The translations under genes were made by a program, and so were the position numbers. A stretch of 64,000 nucleotides of DNA from Actinoplanes philippinensis (GTDB lineage: Bacteria; Actinomycetota; Actinomycetes; Mycobacteriales; Micromonosporaceae). Under the pieces are notes generated by a model. That model made no database searches, was not told where the DNA came from, and was given only the letters and a program-made list of their open reading frames with translations. This document shows positions 22,760 through 30,244 of the stretch, one piece after another. The stretch spans positions 1 through 64,000 of the forward strand of contig NZ_FONV01000017.1 of assembly GCF_900113015.1 (NCBI RefSeq). Reading direction: 5' to 3'. How positions within the stretch are numbered: position 1 is the first letter of the stretch; every line of letters begins with the position of its first letter.

Positions 22760-23599
22760 TCAATTGCACCGCTCGAGAAGTTGGACGATGCGCCAACGCG
22801 CCACCAACTTCTCGTAAGCCTCACTTGCTGACTCAGCGTCACCGCGAGAAAGTGCCGAAAGTCCGGCTGCCACCAGTCCGGGGGAATCGTCCTCGGTCAG
22901 GCTGTCCTCCGGCAGGAGGTTGACCAGGCCGCCGTAGTCGAGCTCCACCACCGACCGTGGATGGAACTCCTCCAGCCAGCGCGTACCCTCCTCGACCGCC
23001 TCGGTGATCGGCGCGTCGCCGAGCGACTTGCGCAGCACCGACACCGCCCGGTGCGCCCGCCGCCGGGCCTTGGAGATCTCGGTGCGGTATCGCAGCACCT
23101 TCCGCCGGCCGGACAGCGCGATCTCCCGCTCCTCCAGGTCGACGAACGCGAACCAGCGCAGCGGGACACCCCACGTGGCGATCTGCTCGTGCACCCGCGG
23201 CACGCCCTGCTCCAGGACCTTGGCGCCGCTACGCCAGTCCTCCACGACCGCTTTCGCCTGGCCGGCCAGCACCGGCGGGACGAACGCGTCGGCGAGCACC
23301 GCGGGCACACCGTCCCGCGCGTTCAGAGCGGCCTCGGCGACCCGCAGCCGTAGGTTCCAGGGGCAGACCAGCACCGCGCCGTCCCACTCCAGCACGTAGG
23401 CCTCGTCGGGCAGGTCGGGCAGCCTGGTCCAGCCGGCGCCCAGCGCTTCGAGCACGGCGGTCCGCTGCCGTGCGGGACCCTCGACCAGGCCCAGATCGCG
23501 GCCCTCGCGCGCGTACTCGCGCCAGAAGACCTGCCGCTCCCGGTCGAAGGCGGTCAGTGGCTCGTAAACCCGTAGGTACGACGCGAACAGTGACGGCAC
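22760..23599 (-). CDS. Conserved actinobacterial hypothetical protein (279 aa)
   Basis: Starts at GTG with MPSLFASYLRVYEPLTAFDRERQVFWREYARE. Ends in Ala/Arg-rich helices. There is no signal peptide or membrane helix. The gene sits between bldC and the divergent Val dehydrogenase, the same place as in Streptomyces, and encodes a soluble protein of similar size there. The central LRWFAFVDLEEREI and KARRRAHRAVSVLRKSLGD look conserved. Function is unknown. Confidence 0.75.
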   Translation of the reverse strand: MPSLFASYLRVYEPLTAFDRERQVFWREYAREGRDLGLVEGPARQRTAVLEALGAGWTRLPDLPDEAYVLEWDGAVLVCPWNLRLRVAEAALNARDGVPAVLADAFVPPVLAGQAKAVVEDWRSGAKVLEQGVPRVHEQIATWGVPLRWFAFVDLEEREIALSGRRKVLRYRTEISKARRRAHRAVSVLRKSLGDAPITEAVEEGTRWLEEFHPRSVVELDYGGLVNLLPEDSLTEDDSPGLVAAGLSALSRGDAESASEAYEKLVARWRIVQLLERCN

Positions 23600-23749
23600 G
23601 GCGCGATCCTTTCACGAATCCGGCCCGCGGGAACTTCCCGGCGCGACGTAATCGGCGCGCCATTCGCACGACTACGCTCGGCGTAACCGGCTCACCCTGC
23701 CGGGACCATGGCCCCACGAAGGCCTACGCAGAGATCAGGAGAACCCACC

Positions 23750-24814
23750 ATGGACGTGTTCGACAGCGACGGGCACGAACAGGTCGTCTTCTGCCAGGAC
23801 CGGGACACCGGCCTGAAGGCGATCATCGGCATCTACTCGACCGCTCTCGGCCCCGCGCTCGGCGGCACCCGCTTCTACCCGTACGAGAGCGAGGAGGCCG
23901 CCCTCGCCGACGTGCTCAAGCTGTCCCGCGGCATGGCCTACAAGAACGCCATGGCCGGCCTGGACCTGGGCGGTGGCAAGGCGGTCATCTGGGGTGACCC
24001 GGCAAAGCTCAAGAGCGAGGCCCTCCTCCGGGCGTACGGCCGGTTCGTCGACTCGTTGCGCGGCCGCTACTACACCGCCTGCGACGTCGGCACCTACGTG
24101 CAGGACATGGACGTGGTCGCCCGCGAGACGCGGTATGCGACCGGCCGCAGCGTCGAGCACGGCGGCGCCGGGGACTCCTCGGTCCTCACCGCCTGGGGCG
24201 TCTTCCAGGGCATGCGCGCCGCGGCCGAGCACACCTGGGGCGCCCCGTCGCTCGCCGGCCGTACGGTCGGTGTGGCCGGTCTGGGCAAGGTCGGCAAGTA
24301 CCTGGCCGGCCACCTGCTCGACGACGGCGCCACGGTGGTCGCCACCGACGTCAACGAGTCGGCCCTCGCCTGGGCCAGCGCGACCCACCCGCAGATCGAG
24401 CTGGTGGCCGACACCGACACCCTGATCGCCTCCGACATCGACGTGTACGCGCCGTGTGCCCTCGGCGGCGCGCTGAACGACGACACCGTGCCGGTGCTGC
24501 GGGCGCGAGTGGTGACCGGCGGCGCCAACAACCAGCTCGCCCACTCCGGCATCAGCAAGCTCCTGGAGGACCGCGGCATCCTCTACACCCCCGACTACGT
24601 GGTGAACGCGGGCGGCGTCATCCAGGTCGCCGACGAGATCCACGGCTTCAATTTCGAGCGCGCCAAGCTGCGCGCCACCGGAATCTTCGAGACCACCCGG
24701 CGCCTGCTCCAGCTGGCCGTCGACGAGGGTGTGCCGCCGGCGGTGGCGGCCGACCGGCTCGCCGAGCGCCGCATGGCGGAGGTCGGCCGGCTGCGCTCGA
24801 TCTACCTCGGCTGA
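23750..24814 (+). CDS. vdh: Leucine/valine dehydrogenase (Glu/Leu/Phe/Val dehydrogenase family)
   Basis: 354 residues. It shows LGPALGGTRFYPY, the catalytic-lysine region RGMAYKNAMAGLDLGGGKAVI, and the NAD-binding VGVAGLGKVGKYLAGHLL. The enzyme oxidatively deaminates branched-chain amino acids to 2-oxoacids with NAD+, feeding branched-chain acyl-CoA starters. The ATG at 23750 has AGGAG 10 nt upstream. It is divergent from the hypothetical gene and followed by a long hairpin. Valine against leucine preference cannot be read from sequence. The symbol is from synteny with Streptomyces. Confidence 0.9.
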   Translation: MDVFDSDGHEQVVFCQDRDTGLKAIIGIYSTALGPALGGTRFYPYESEEAALADVLKLSRGMAYKNAMAGLDLGGGKAVIWGDPAKLKSEALLRAYGRFVDSLRGRYYTACDVGTYVQDMDVVARETRYATGRSVEHGGAGDSSVLTAWGVFQGMRAAAEHTWGAPSLAGRTVGVAGLGKVGKYLAGHLLDDGATVVATDVNESALAWASATHPQIELVADTDTLIASDIDVYAPCALGGALNDDTVPVLRARVVTGGANNQLAHSGISKLLEDRGILYTPDYVVNAGGVIQVADEIHGFNFERAKLRATGIFETTRRLLQLAVDEGVPPAVAADRLAERRMAEVGRLRSIYLG

Positions 24815-24821
24815 GGCCTTC

Positions 24822-24876
24822 GTGACGCTGCCGCGCGCCGCCGAAAAAGGTCAACCGCGACGCGCGGCAGTGTCAC
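24822..24876 (+). terminator. Long hairpin after vdh
   Basis: 16-bp arms (24822-24837 and 24861-24876) pair with one G-U wobble around a 23-nt loop, beginning 8 nt after the vdh stop. No U tract is present. Confidence 0.6.
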
Positions 24877-24996
24877 ACGCAACCCGAGGTGCCGAACTAG
24901 GCATCGTCCATGTACCGTAAGACCCACGAGAGATGCCTGACGTCATCGGGGCCCAGCCTTCGGGCTGCCCCGAATTCTGTGCGAGGGGGTCGAGCC

Positions 24997-25230
24997 ATGG
25001 GGCGCGGCCGTGCTAAGGCCAAGCAGACGAAGGTGGCCCGGGAGTTGAAGTACCACTCCCCGAACACCGACCTCACCGCCTTGCAGCGCGAATTGGCGGG
25101 AACCCGCCAATCGGACCGTCATTTCGACGACGACAACGATGAGTTCGTCGACGATGACGAGGACGACGCTGCAGAAGACCAGGACACCTGGGGTGACCAG
25201 GACTCCTGGTCTCCTTCAAGGCGGAGCTGA
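24997..25230 (+). CDS. DUF3073 family protein
   Basis: 77 residues. The N-terminal MGRGRAKAKQTKVARELKY is the DUF3073 signature and is followed by a very acidic tail (DDDNDEFVDDDEDDAAEDQD). The family is widespread in actinobacteria with no known function. A basic head and acidic tail suggest nucleic-acid or protein binding, but this is a guess. It is normally next to purM, whereas here the RiPP-like cassette lies between them. Confidence 0.92.
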   Translation: MGRGRAKAKQTKVARELKYHSPNTDLTALQRELAGTRQSDRHFDDDNDEFVDDDEDDAAEDQDTWGDQDSWSPSRRS

Positions 25231-25244
25231 CCCCGTTCTCCACA

Positions 25245-25269
25245 GAGCACGCGGCTTTACCGCGTGCTC
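25245..25269. terminator. Hairpin after DUF3073 gene
   Basis: 10-bp perfect arms GAGCACGCGG/CCGCGTGCTC with a 5-nt loop, 14 nt after the DUF3073 stop codon. Confidence 0.65.
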
Positions 25270-25308
25270 CCGTGTGTCACGGGGTCACAAGTCCTACGGT
25301 TGAACGAC

Positions 25309-25341
25309 TGAAGCCCACGCGGTTCGTCCGCGTGGGCTTCA
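25309..25341. terminator. Second hairpin between convergent units
   Basis: 14-bp perfect arms starting TGAAGCCCACGCGG (25309-25322, 25328-25341) with a 5-nt loop. It lies between DUF3073 and the convergent peptide gene and can act in both directions. Confidence 0.75.
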
Positions 25342-25359
25342 ACCGAGCCGCGTCGATCT

Positions 25360-25587
25360 TCAGCGTGGGCGGTTGTTCCAGTTGTAAAACGTAGGAATGT
25401 TCTCGAAGTGGTTCCAGGCGCACACCGCCGAGCCGCCGTCCTCCGGTGACTCCTCGGCGCGCTGTTGCCTGGCTACTTCCGCCTCCGCGATGAGCGCGGC
25501 CAGCCCGGCCCGAGTGTCGTGCACCCGTGCCGTCACCGGATCCGTCTCCACGTCCTCAGACAGCCGTGGCTTCGTGATCTCGGGCAT
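25360..25587 (-). CDS. Putative RiPP precursor peptide with aromatic/Asn-rich core
   Basis: 75 residues. The first 50 are an acidic, helical leader-like region (GLAALIAEAEVARQQRAEES). After G51-G52 comes a short tail containing C56, W58-N59-H60, F61-E62-N63, F67-Y68-N69 and W70-N71-N72, ending RPR. Aromatic-x-Asn triplets are the sites where radical SAM enzymes install three-residue cyclophanes. The ATG (25587) overlaps the end of the radical SAM gene by 32 nt and has GGGAG 9 nt upstream, so the two are coupled. No protease, exporter or immunity gene is adjacent. It resembles the actinobacterial multi-cyclophane peptides I recall (AmcA-like), unverified. Confidence 0.75.
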   Translation of the reverse strand: MPEITKPRLSEDVETDPVTARVHDTRAGLAALIAEAEVARQQRAEESPEDGGSAVCAWNHFENIPTFYNWNNRPR

Positions 25588-26680
25588 GGTCCAGCACTCC
25601 CTCCAATAGGCGAATCTTGCTGTTCCGGCAGTGGTTCGTTTCGGTCACGTCGAACCTGCCGTGTTCGAAGTACCGGTTGGCCGCGTGTGCTCCGCCACAG
25701 AAGCCGAAGTACGGGCAGGTGCCGCGGCACGCCTCGATCCCGGCCAGGAACTCGCGGATCCAGAGCGTGTCCTCCGCGCCGGCGAGGATCTCGGGCAGCG
25801 GTGTGGTCAGCACGTTGCCGCTGGAGAAGTCGCCGTACCGAGGGTCGTGGAAACCGGCCAGCTCAGGCGAGAGCAGCACGACCGAGCCGTCGTGGGCGAT
25901 CGTCGGGATCGGATCCAGCCGCCGGGGCAGCAGGTCGTCGGCATTGCCGTCCAGGACCGCCGACGCGTACCTCAGCGACCACTCCACCTCCCGCAGGTGG
26001 ATCCGTGGGTTGCGGCGCCACGCGGACACCAGCTCCGCCCAGAAGGCGCTCACCGCGGCCGGGTCGTGGCTGTTGAGCCGGGTGTTGACGCCCTCCTGCT
26101 CCTCGACGTTGATGCCGAGCACCTCACAGCCGAGCGCGAGGAAGTAGTCGTACAGCTCGGTGGCGACGCCGGGCCGGGGATCGCCGACCACGCAGAGGGT
26201 GGAGAACGGGATGTCGTGCGCCCGCAGCCGCTCGATGCCCCGCACGATCTGGTCGTAGGCGGGCTTGCCGCCCCGGTCCACCCGGTCACCGTTGCGGCCG
26301 CGAGGGCCGTCCACGCTGACGCTGACGCGGACGTCGCGCTCGGCGAAGAACTCGCACCACGCGTCGTCGATCAGCGTCGCGTTGGTCTGCACATGGTGCT
26401 CCACGGCCGCGCCGAACGGCGCGAACAACGCGGCCAGGTGGTCCCGGCCGGCGGCGAGCGGCTCACCGCCGTGCCACACCACCGAGAATCGTCCGGTACG
26501 GGCGAAGCCGGCCACCCCCGCGGCGACAGCCTCCGCGACCGCCACCGGCATCCGCAGGTTCTCCCGGCGTAACGGCAGGTAGCAGTACCCGCAGGCGAGA
26601 TTGCAGAGAGTAGTGGGCTGCATGACGACGTACCCGGGTTCTGCCGAGATGCCCCGCATCCCGCTCCACGCAACCGTCAT
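25556..26680 (-). CDS. Radical SAM/SPASM peptide maturase
   Basis: 374 residues from the ATG at 26680 (a GTG at 26692 is also possible). The radical SAM cluster motif is C26-x3-C30-x2-C33 in LCNLACGYCYLP. VVWHGGEPLAAG is the GGEP SAM-binding motif. The SPASM-type C-terminus shows RGTCPYFGFCGGAHAANRYF and a last Cys in NHCRNSKIRLLEG. The architecture fits RiPP maturases that form C-C bonds on aromatic residues (FxsB/GrrM-type). The product is presumably the peptide encoded immediately downstream. A promoter-like pair (ATGGAC, 16 bp, TAGCCT) lies near 26722-26749. Confidence 0.88.
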   Translation of the reverse strand: MTVAWSGMRGISAEPGYVVMQPTTLCNLACGYCYLPLRRENLRMPVAVAEAVAAGVAGFARTGRFSVVWHGGEPLAAGRDHLAALFAPFGAAVEHHVQTNATLIDDAWCEFFAERDVRVSVSVDGPRGRNGDRVDRGGKPAYDQIVRGIERLRAHDIPFSTLCVVGDPRPGVATELYDYFLALGCEVLGINVEEQEGVNTRLNSHDPAAVSAFWAELVSAWRRNPRIHLREVEWSLRYASAVLDGNADDLLPRRLDPIPTIAHDGSVVLLSPELAGFHDPRYGDFSSGNVLTTPLPEILAGAEDTLWIREFLAGIEACRGTCPYFGFCGGAHAANRYFEHGRFDVTETNHCRNSKIRLLEGVLDHARDHEATAV

Positions 26681-26831
26681 GTCCCCGCACACTCCCGTCC
26701 GGCACTGGTGTGACTCAGGTCAGGCTAGGCCTCGCGCTCCACAGTCCATGCGAAAGATCCGCATGTGCCGGACATCGACACACACGGATCATTTCACGTT
26801 CGGACTATTGCCAACCAGAATCACTTTCCGG

Positions 26832-27983
26832 TCAGCCCCGGGTGTACGACCCCATCATCTGCACCTCGCCGGAGCCCTCGACAACCTCGCCGACCTGCCA
26901 CGCCTCGACACCACGGCCGGTCAGGTAGGCCATCGCCCGGTCCGCGTCGTCGGAGGAGACGATCGCGAACATGCCGACACCCATGTTGAAGGTGGCCTCC
27001 ATCTCCGAGTCCTCGATCCGACCCTTGGCCTGGATCAGGTCGAAGATCGGCTGCGGACGCCAGGTGGAGCGGTCCACGATCGCGTCCATGGTGGTGGGGA
27101 GCACCCGGTTCAGGTTGCCGGGGATGCCGCCGCCGGTGACGTGCGAGAACGCCCGGACGTCGGTCTCCTCGATCAGGCCCAGGCAGTCCTTGGCGTAGAT
27201 CTTGGTGGGGGTCAGCAGCTCCTCGCCGAGGGTGCGCTGGGTGCCGAAGTCGTCGACCACGGTGTCCAGACGCATCCGGCCGGCGCCGAGCAGCACGTGC
27301 CGGACCAGCGAGTAACCGTTGGAGTGCAGGCCGGACGAGCGCATCGCGATCACCGCGTCACCCAGCTCGACCCGCTCCTTGCCGAGGATCTCGCTCTCCT
27401 CGACCACGCCGACACCGGTGGCGGACACGTCGTACTCGTCGGGGCGCAGCACACCCGGGTGCTCGGCCGTCTCGCCGCCCAGCAGGGCACAGCCGGCGTA
27501 ACGGCAGCCGTCCGCGATACCGGCGCCGATCTCGGCCACCTTGTCCGGGACGACCTCGCCGCAGGCGATGTAGTCGAGCAGGAACAGCGGCTCGGCGCCA
27601 CAGGCCACCAGGTCGTCGACGACCATGGCGACCAGGTCGATGCCGATCGTGTCGTGGATGTCGAGCTGCTGGGCGATCACCAGCTTGGTGCCGACGCCGT
27701 CGGTGGACGACGCCAGGATCGGGCTCTTGTACTTCGCGGTGTTCAGCCGGAACAGGCCGGAGAAACCGCCCAGGTCACCGATCACCTCGGGGCGGGAGGT
27801 CTTCTTCACCTTCGCCTTGAGCAGCTCGACGGCACGGTCACCGGCGTGGATCGAGACACCCGCTTCCGCGTACGTGGCCGAGCGCTTGCGCGGTCCGCGT
27901 CCTGAGCCGGCCGTCCAGGGCTGACGGTCGCCTCCCTCGGCGCCGTTGGATCCGGCACTGTTGCGCTCGGACACGTGCGTCAC
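26832..27983 (-). CDS. purM: Phosphoribosylformylglycinamidine cyclo-ligase (AIR synthetase)
   Basis: 383 residues. It has SSTDGVGTKLVIAQ, GIDLVAMVVDDLVACGAEPLFLLDYIA and FSHVTGGGIPGNL, all diagnostic of PurM, which closes the imidazole ring in step 5 of purine synthesis using ATP. The GTG start has GGGGAGAACC just upstream. The first about 33 residues are a Gly/Arg-rich extension before YAEAGVSIHAGD. The gene is 36 nt downstream of purF, so they are one operon. Confidence 0.96.
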   Translation of the reverse strand: MTHVSERNSAGSNGAEGGDRQPWTAGSGRGPRKRSATYAEAGVSIHAGDRAVELLKAKVKKTSRPEVIGDLGGFSGLFRLNTAKYKSPILASSTDGVGTKLVIAQQLDIHDTIGIDLVAMVVDDLVACGAEPLFLLDYIACGEVVPDKVAEIGAGIADGCRYAGCALLGGETAEHPGVLRPDEYDVSATGVGVVEESEILGKERVELGDAVIAMRSSGLHSNGYSLVRHVLLGAGRMRLDTVVDDFGTQRTLGEELLTPTKIYAKDCLGLIEETDVRAFSHVTGGGIPGNLNRVLPTTMDAIVDRSTWRPQPIFDLIQAKGRIEDSEMEATFNMGVGMFAIVSSDDADRAMAYLTGRGVEAWQVGEVVEGSGEVQMMGSYTRG

Positions 27984-28019
27984 GGTTCTCCCCTTAGCGG
28001 TTCTGTGTAACTGAAAGGA

Positions 28020-29630
28020 TCACGGGTGGTGCAGCGCTGTCGCGCCGCCAGGGCTGGCCACCAGCGGCTCCGATGCCGGGCGGTCGTCTGTCGCGAGCTC
28101 GCGGGCCTCGTAGTCGCTCTCGAGGTCGGCGACGGCGGCGGTGGCCGCCTCCGGGGTGGCGCCCGGCATCGACGCCCGGCGGCCCACGCCCTCCAGGACG
28201 TGCTTGCCGATCAGGTCGCCGGCCGGCAGCTCGATCGGATACTCCCCGTCGAAGCAGGCCATGCAGAGCCGGGATTTCGGCTGCTCGGTCGCCTGGACCA
28301 GGTTGTCGAGCGAAACATAACCCAGGCTGTCGGCGCCGATCGAACGGCGGATCCCGTCGATCTCCAGACCGTTGGCGATCAACTCGGCCCGGGTCGCGAA
28401 GTCGATGCCGTAGAAACACGGCCACTTCACCGGCGGCGACGAGATGCGGACGTGCACCTCGAGCGCGCCGGCCTCGCGCAGCATGCGGATCTGGGCGCGC
28501 TGGGTGTTGCCGCGGACGATCGAGTCGTCGATCACCACGATCCGCTTGCCGCGGACCACCTCGCGCAACGGGTTCAGCTTCAGCCGGATGCCGAGCTGAC
28601 GGATGGTCTGCGACGGCTGGATGAAGGTCCGGCCGACATACGCGTTCTTCATGAAACCGGCGCTGTACGGAATACCGGAGGCCTCGGCGTAGCCGATCGC
28701 GGCCGGGATGCCCGACTCGGGCACGCCGATCACCAGGTCGGCCTCGACCGGGTGCTCCTTGGCCAGCTTGCGGCCCACCTCGACGCGGGCCGAATAGATG
28801 TTGCGGCCGGCGATCGTGGTGTCCGGGCGAGCAAGATACACATACTCGAAGAGGCAGCCCTTGGGCTCGGGCGCCGCGAACCGGCTGGACCGCAGGCCGT
28901 GCTCGTCGATGGCGATTATCTCGCCGGGCTCGACCTCGCGGACGAAACTGGCGCCGGTGATGTCCAGCGCGGCCGTCTCGCTGGCGACCACCCAGCCCCG
29001 CTCCATCCGGCCCAGCACCAGCGGGCGGACGCCCTGAGCGTCACGGGCGGCGTAGAGGGTGTGCTCGTCCATGAAGACGAAGCTGAAGGCGCCCCGCAGG
29101 GTCGGCAGCAGCTCCATGGCGGCGGCCTCGACCGACAGATCGGGACGGCCGGCCAGCAGAGTGGTGACCAGGGCGGTGTCGGAGGTCGAGTCGCCGACCT
29201 CGAGACCGCGGTCGGCCACCTCCTTGGCCAGCTCGGCCGTGTTGACCAGGTTGCCGTTGTGGGCCAGCGCGATCGTCGTGCCGGCCGGGGTGGCCCGGAT
29301 CGTGGGCTGCGCGTTCTCCCAGTTGGAGCCACCGGTCGTGGAGTAGCGCGCGTGGCCGATCGCGAGGTGGCCGCGGAGGCTCGCCAGCGTCGGCTCGTCG
29401 AACACCTGGGAGACCAGGCCGATGTCCTTGTAGACCACCACGCCGGACCCGTCACTCACCGCGATGCCGGCGGCTTCCTGCCCCCGGTGCTGCAGTGCGT
29501 AAAGCCCGAAATACGTGAGTTTGGCGACCTCCTCCTCGGGGGCCCAGACGCCGAAGACGCCACAGGCATCCTGGGGGCCGCGCTCCTGGGGGTCGAGATC
29601 GTCGGTCAGTAGGCCGTCGCCTCGGGGCAC
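28020..29630 (-). CDS. purF: Amidophosphoribosyltransferase
   Basis: 536 residues. The N-terminal Ntn glutaminase begins at C23 after a 22-residue propeptide (QDACGVFGVWAP). The phosphoribosyltransferase domain has the PRPP loop VVIDDSIVRGNTQ. RLCMACFDGEYP and other Cys suit the [4Fe-4S] class. It catalyses the committing step, PRPP plus glutamine to phosphoribosylamine. It starts with GTG (29630), 100 nt after the sterol-carrier-like gene, and precedes purM. Confidence 0.96.
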   Translation of the reverse strand: MPRGDGLLTDDLDPQERGPQDACGVFGVWAPEEEVAKLTYFGLYALQHRGQEAAGIAVSDGSGVVVYKDIGLVSQVFDEPTLASLRGHLAIGHARYSTTGGSNWENAQPTIRATPAGTTIALAHNGNLVNTAELAKEVADRGLEVGDSTSDTALVTTLLAGRPDLSVEAAAMELLPTLRGAFSFVFMDEHTLYAARDAQGVRPLVLGRMERGWVVASETAALDITGASFVREVEPGEIIAIDEHGLRSSRFAAPEPKGCLFEYVYLARPDTTIAGRNIYSARVEVGRKLAKEHPVEADLVIGVPESGIPAAIGYAEASGIPYSAGFMKNAYVGRTFIQPSQTIRQLGIRLKLNPLREVVRGKRIVVIDDSIVRGNTQRAQIRMLREAGALEVHVRISSPPVKWPCFYGIDFATRAELIANGLEIDGIRRSIGADSLGYVSLDNLVQATEQPKSRLCMACFDGEYPIELPAGDLIGKHVLEGVGRRASMPGATPEAATAAVADLESDYEARELATDDRPASEPLVASPGGATALHHP

Positions 29631-29730
29631 CTGCTCGCTCCCTCATGTCGGGGTCTGCACGAACCGCGAAGTCGCTGGTCCGTCCGACCGACCAGTGTAC
29701 GCGAGCCCATGGGAAGGGCACCCGGGCTCG

Positions 29731-30090
29731 TCAGCCGAGAAGTGGCAGGTAGTCGGTGAGATCGGTCCGTACACCGCTCGCCCGGAGACGTCCGTCACGC
29801 ACCGCGTCGTCCCACGGGAGGCGGCCGGTGGCCACGAGCAGCCATGTCATCGGATCCGTTTCGACCACATTGGGCGGTGTGCCACGTGTGTGCCGCGGAC
29901 CGGCGACGCACTGAATCGCGCCGAAAGGTGGAATCCGCACCTCCACCGAACGGCCAGGAGCGCGAGCGGACAACTCGGTCAGCAGTGCTCGCACGGCATC
30001 GCGCAGCACCGTACGGGCGGGCTCGACACCCCGGTCGACCGCGTCCAACGCCTCGGCCACCGACTCGGATTTACTGTGCGCAGGAGACAT
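29731..30090 (-). CDS. Sterol carrier family protein (purF-associated)
   Basis: 119 residues from the ATG at 30090 with GGAG just upstream. It contains the MDIP-like fold segments GRSVEVRIPPFGAIQCVAGPRHTRGTPPNVVETDPMTW (given in part) and WLLVATGRLPWDDAV of SCP2-like proteins often found beside purF in actinobacteria. The family has a lipid-binding fold, but its link to purine synthesis is unexplained. In-frame starts further upstream have low coding quality and cross the divergent promoter. Confidence 0.8.
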   Translation of the reverse strand: MSPAHSKSESVAEALDAVDRGVEPARTVLRDAVRALLTELSARAPGRSVEVRIPPFGAIQCVAGPRHTRGTPPNVVETDPMTWLLVATGRLPWDDAVRDGRLRASGVRTDLTDYLPLLG

Positions 30091-30244
30091 GTCGGGACGA
30101 TACGACCCGACTTGAGGAGAACGGCACACCGCCCTGGGTCGCGCGAGTGACGTATGACAAGGCATAGTTGCCGACGGTGTACACGTCGTGGGATCCACCG
30201 GACATCGAAGGAACCGGGGACCGCGCGACCGGAAGGCGGTGGAC

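Noticed and set aside
28026..29612. A 528-codon plus-strand frame opposite purF
   Set aside because: Antisense to purF, compositionally biased and without a ribosome-binding site.
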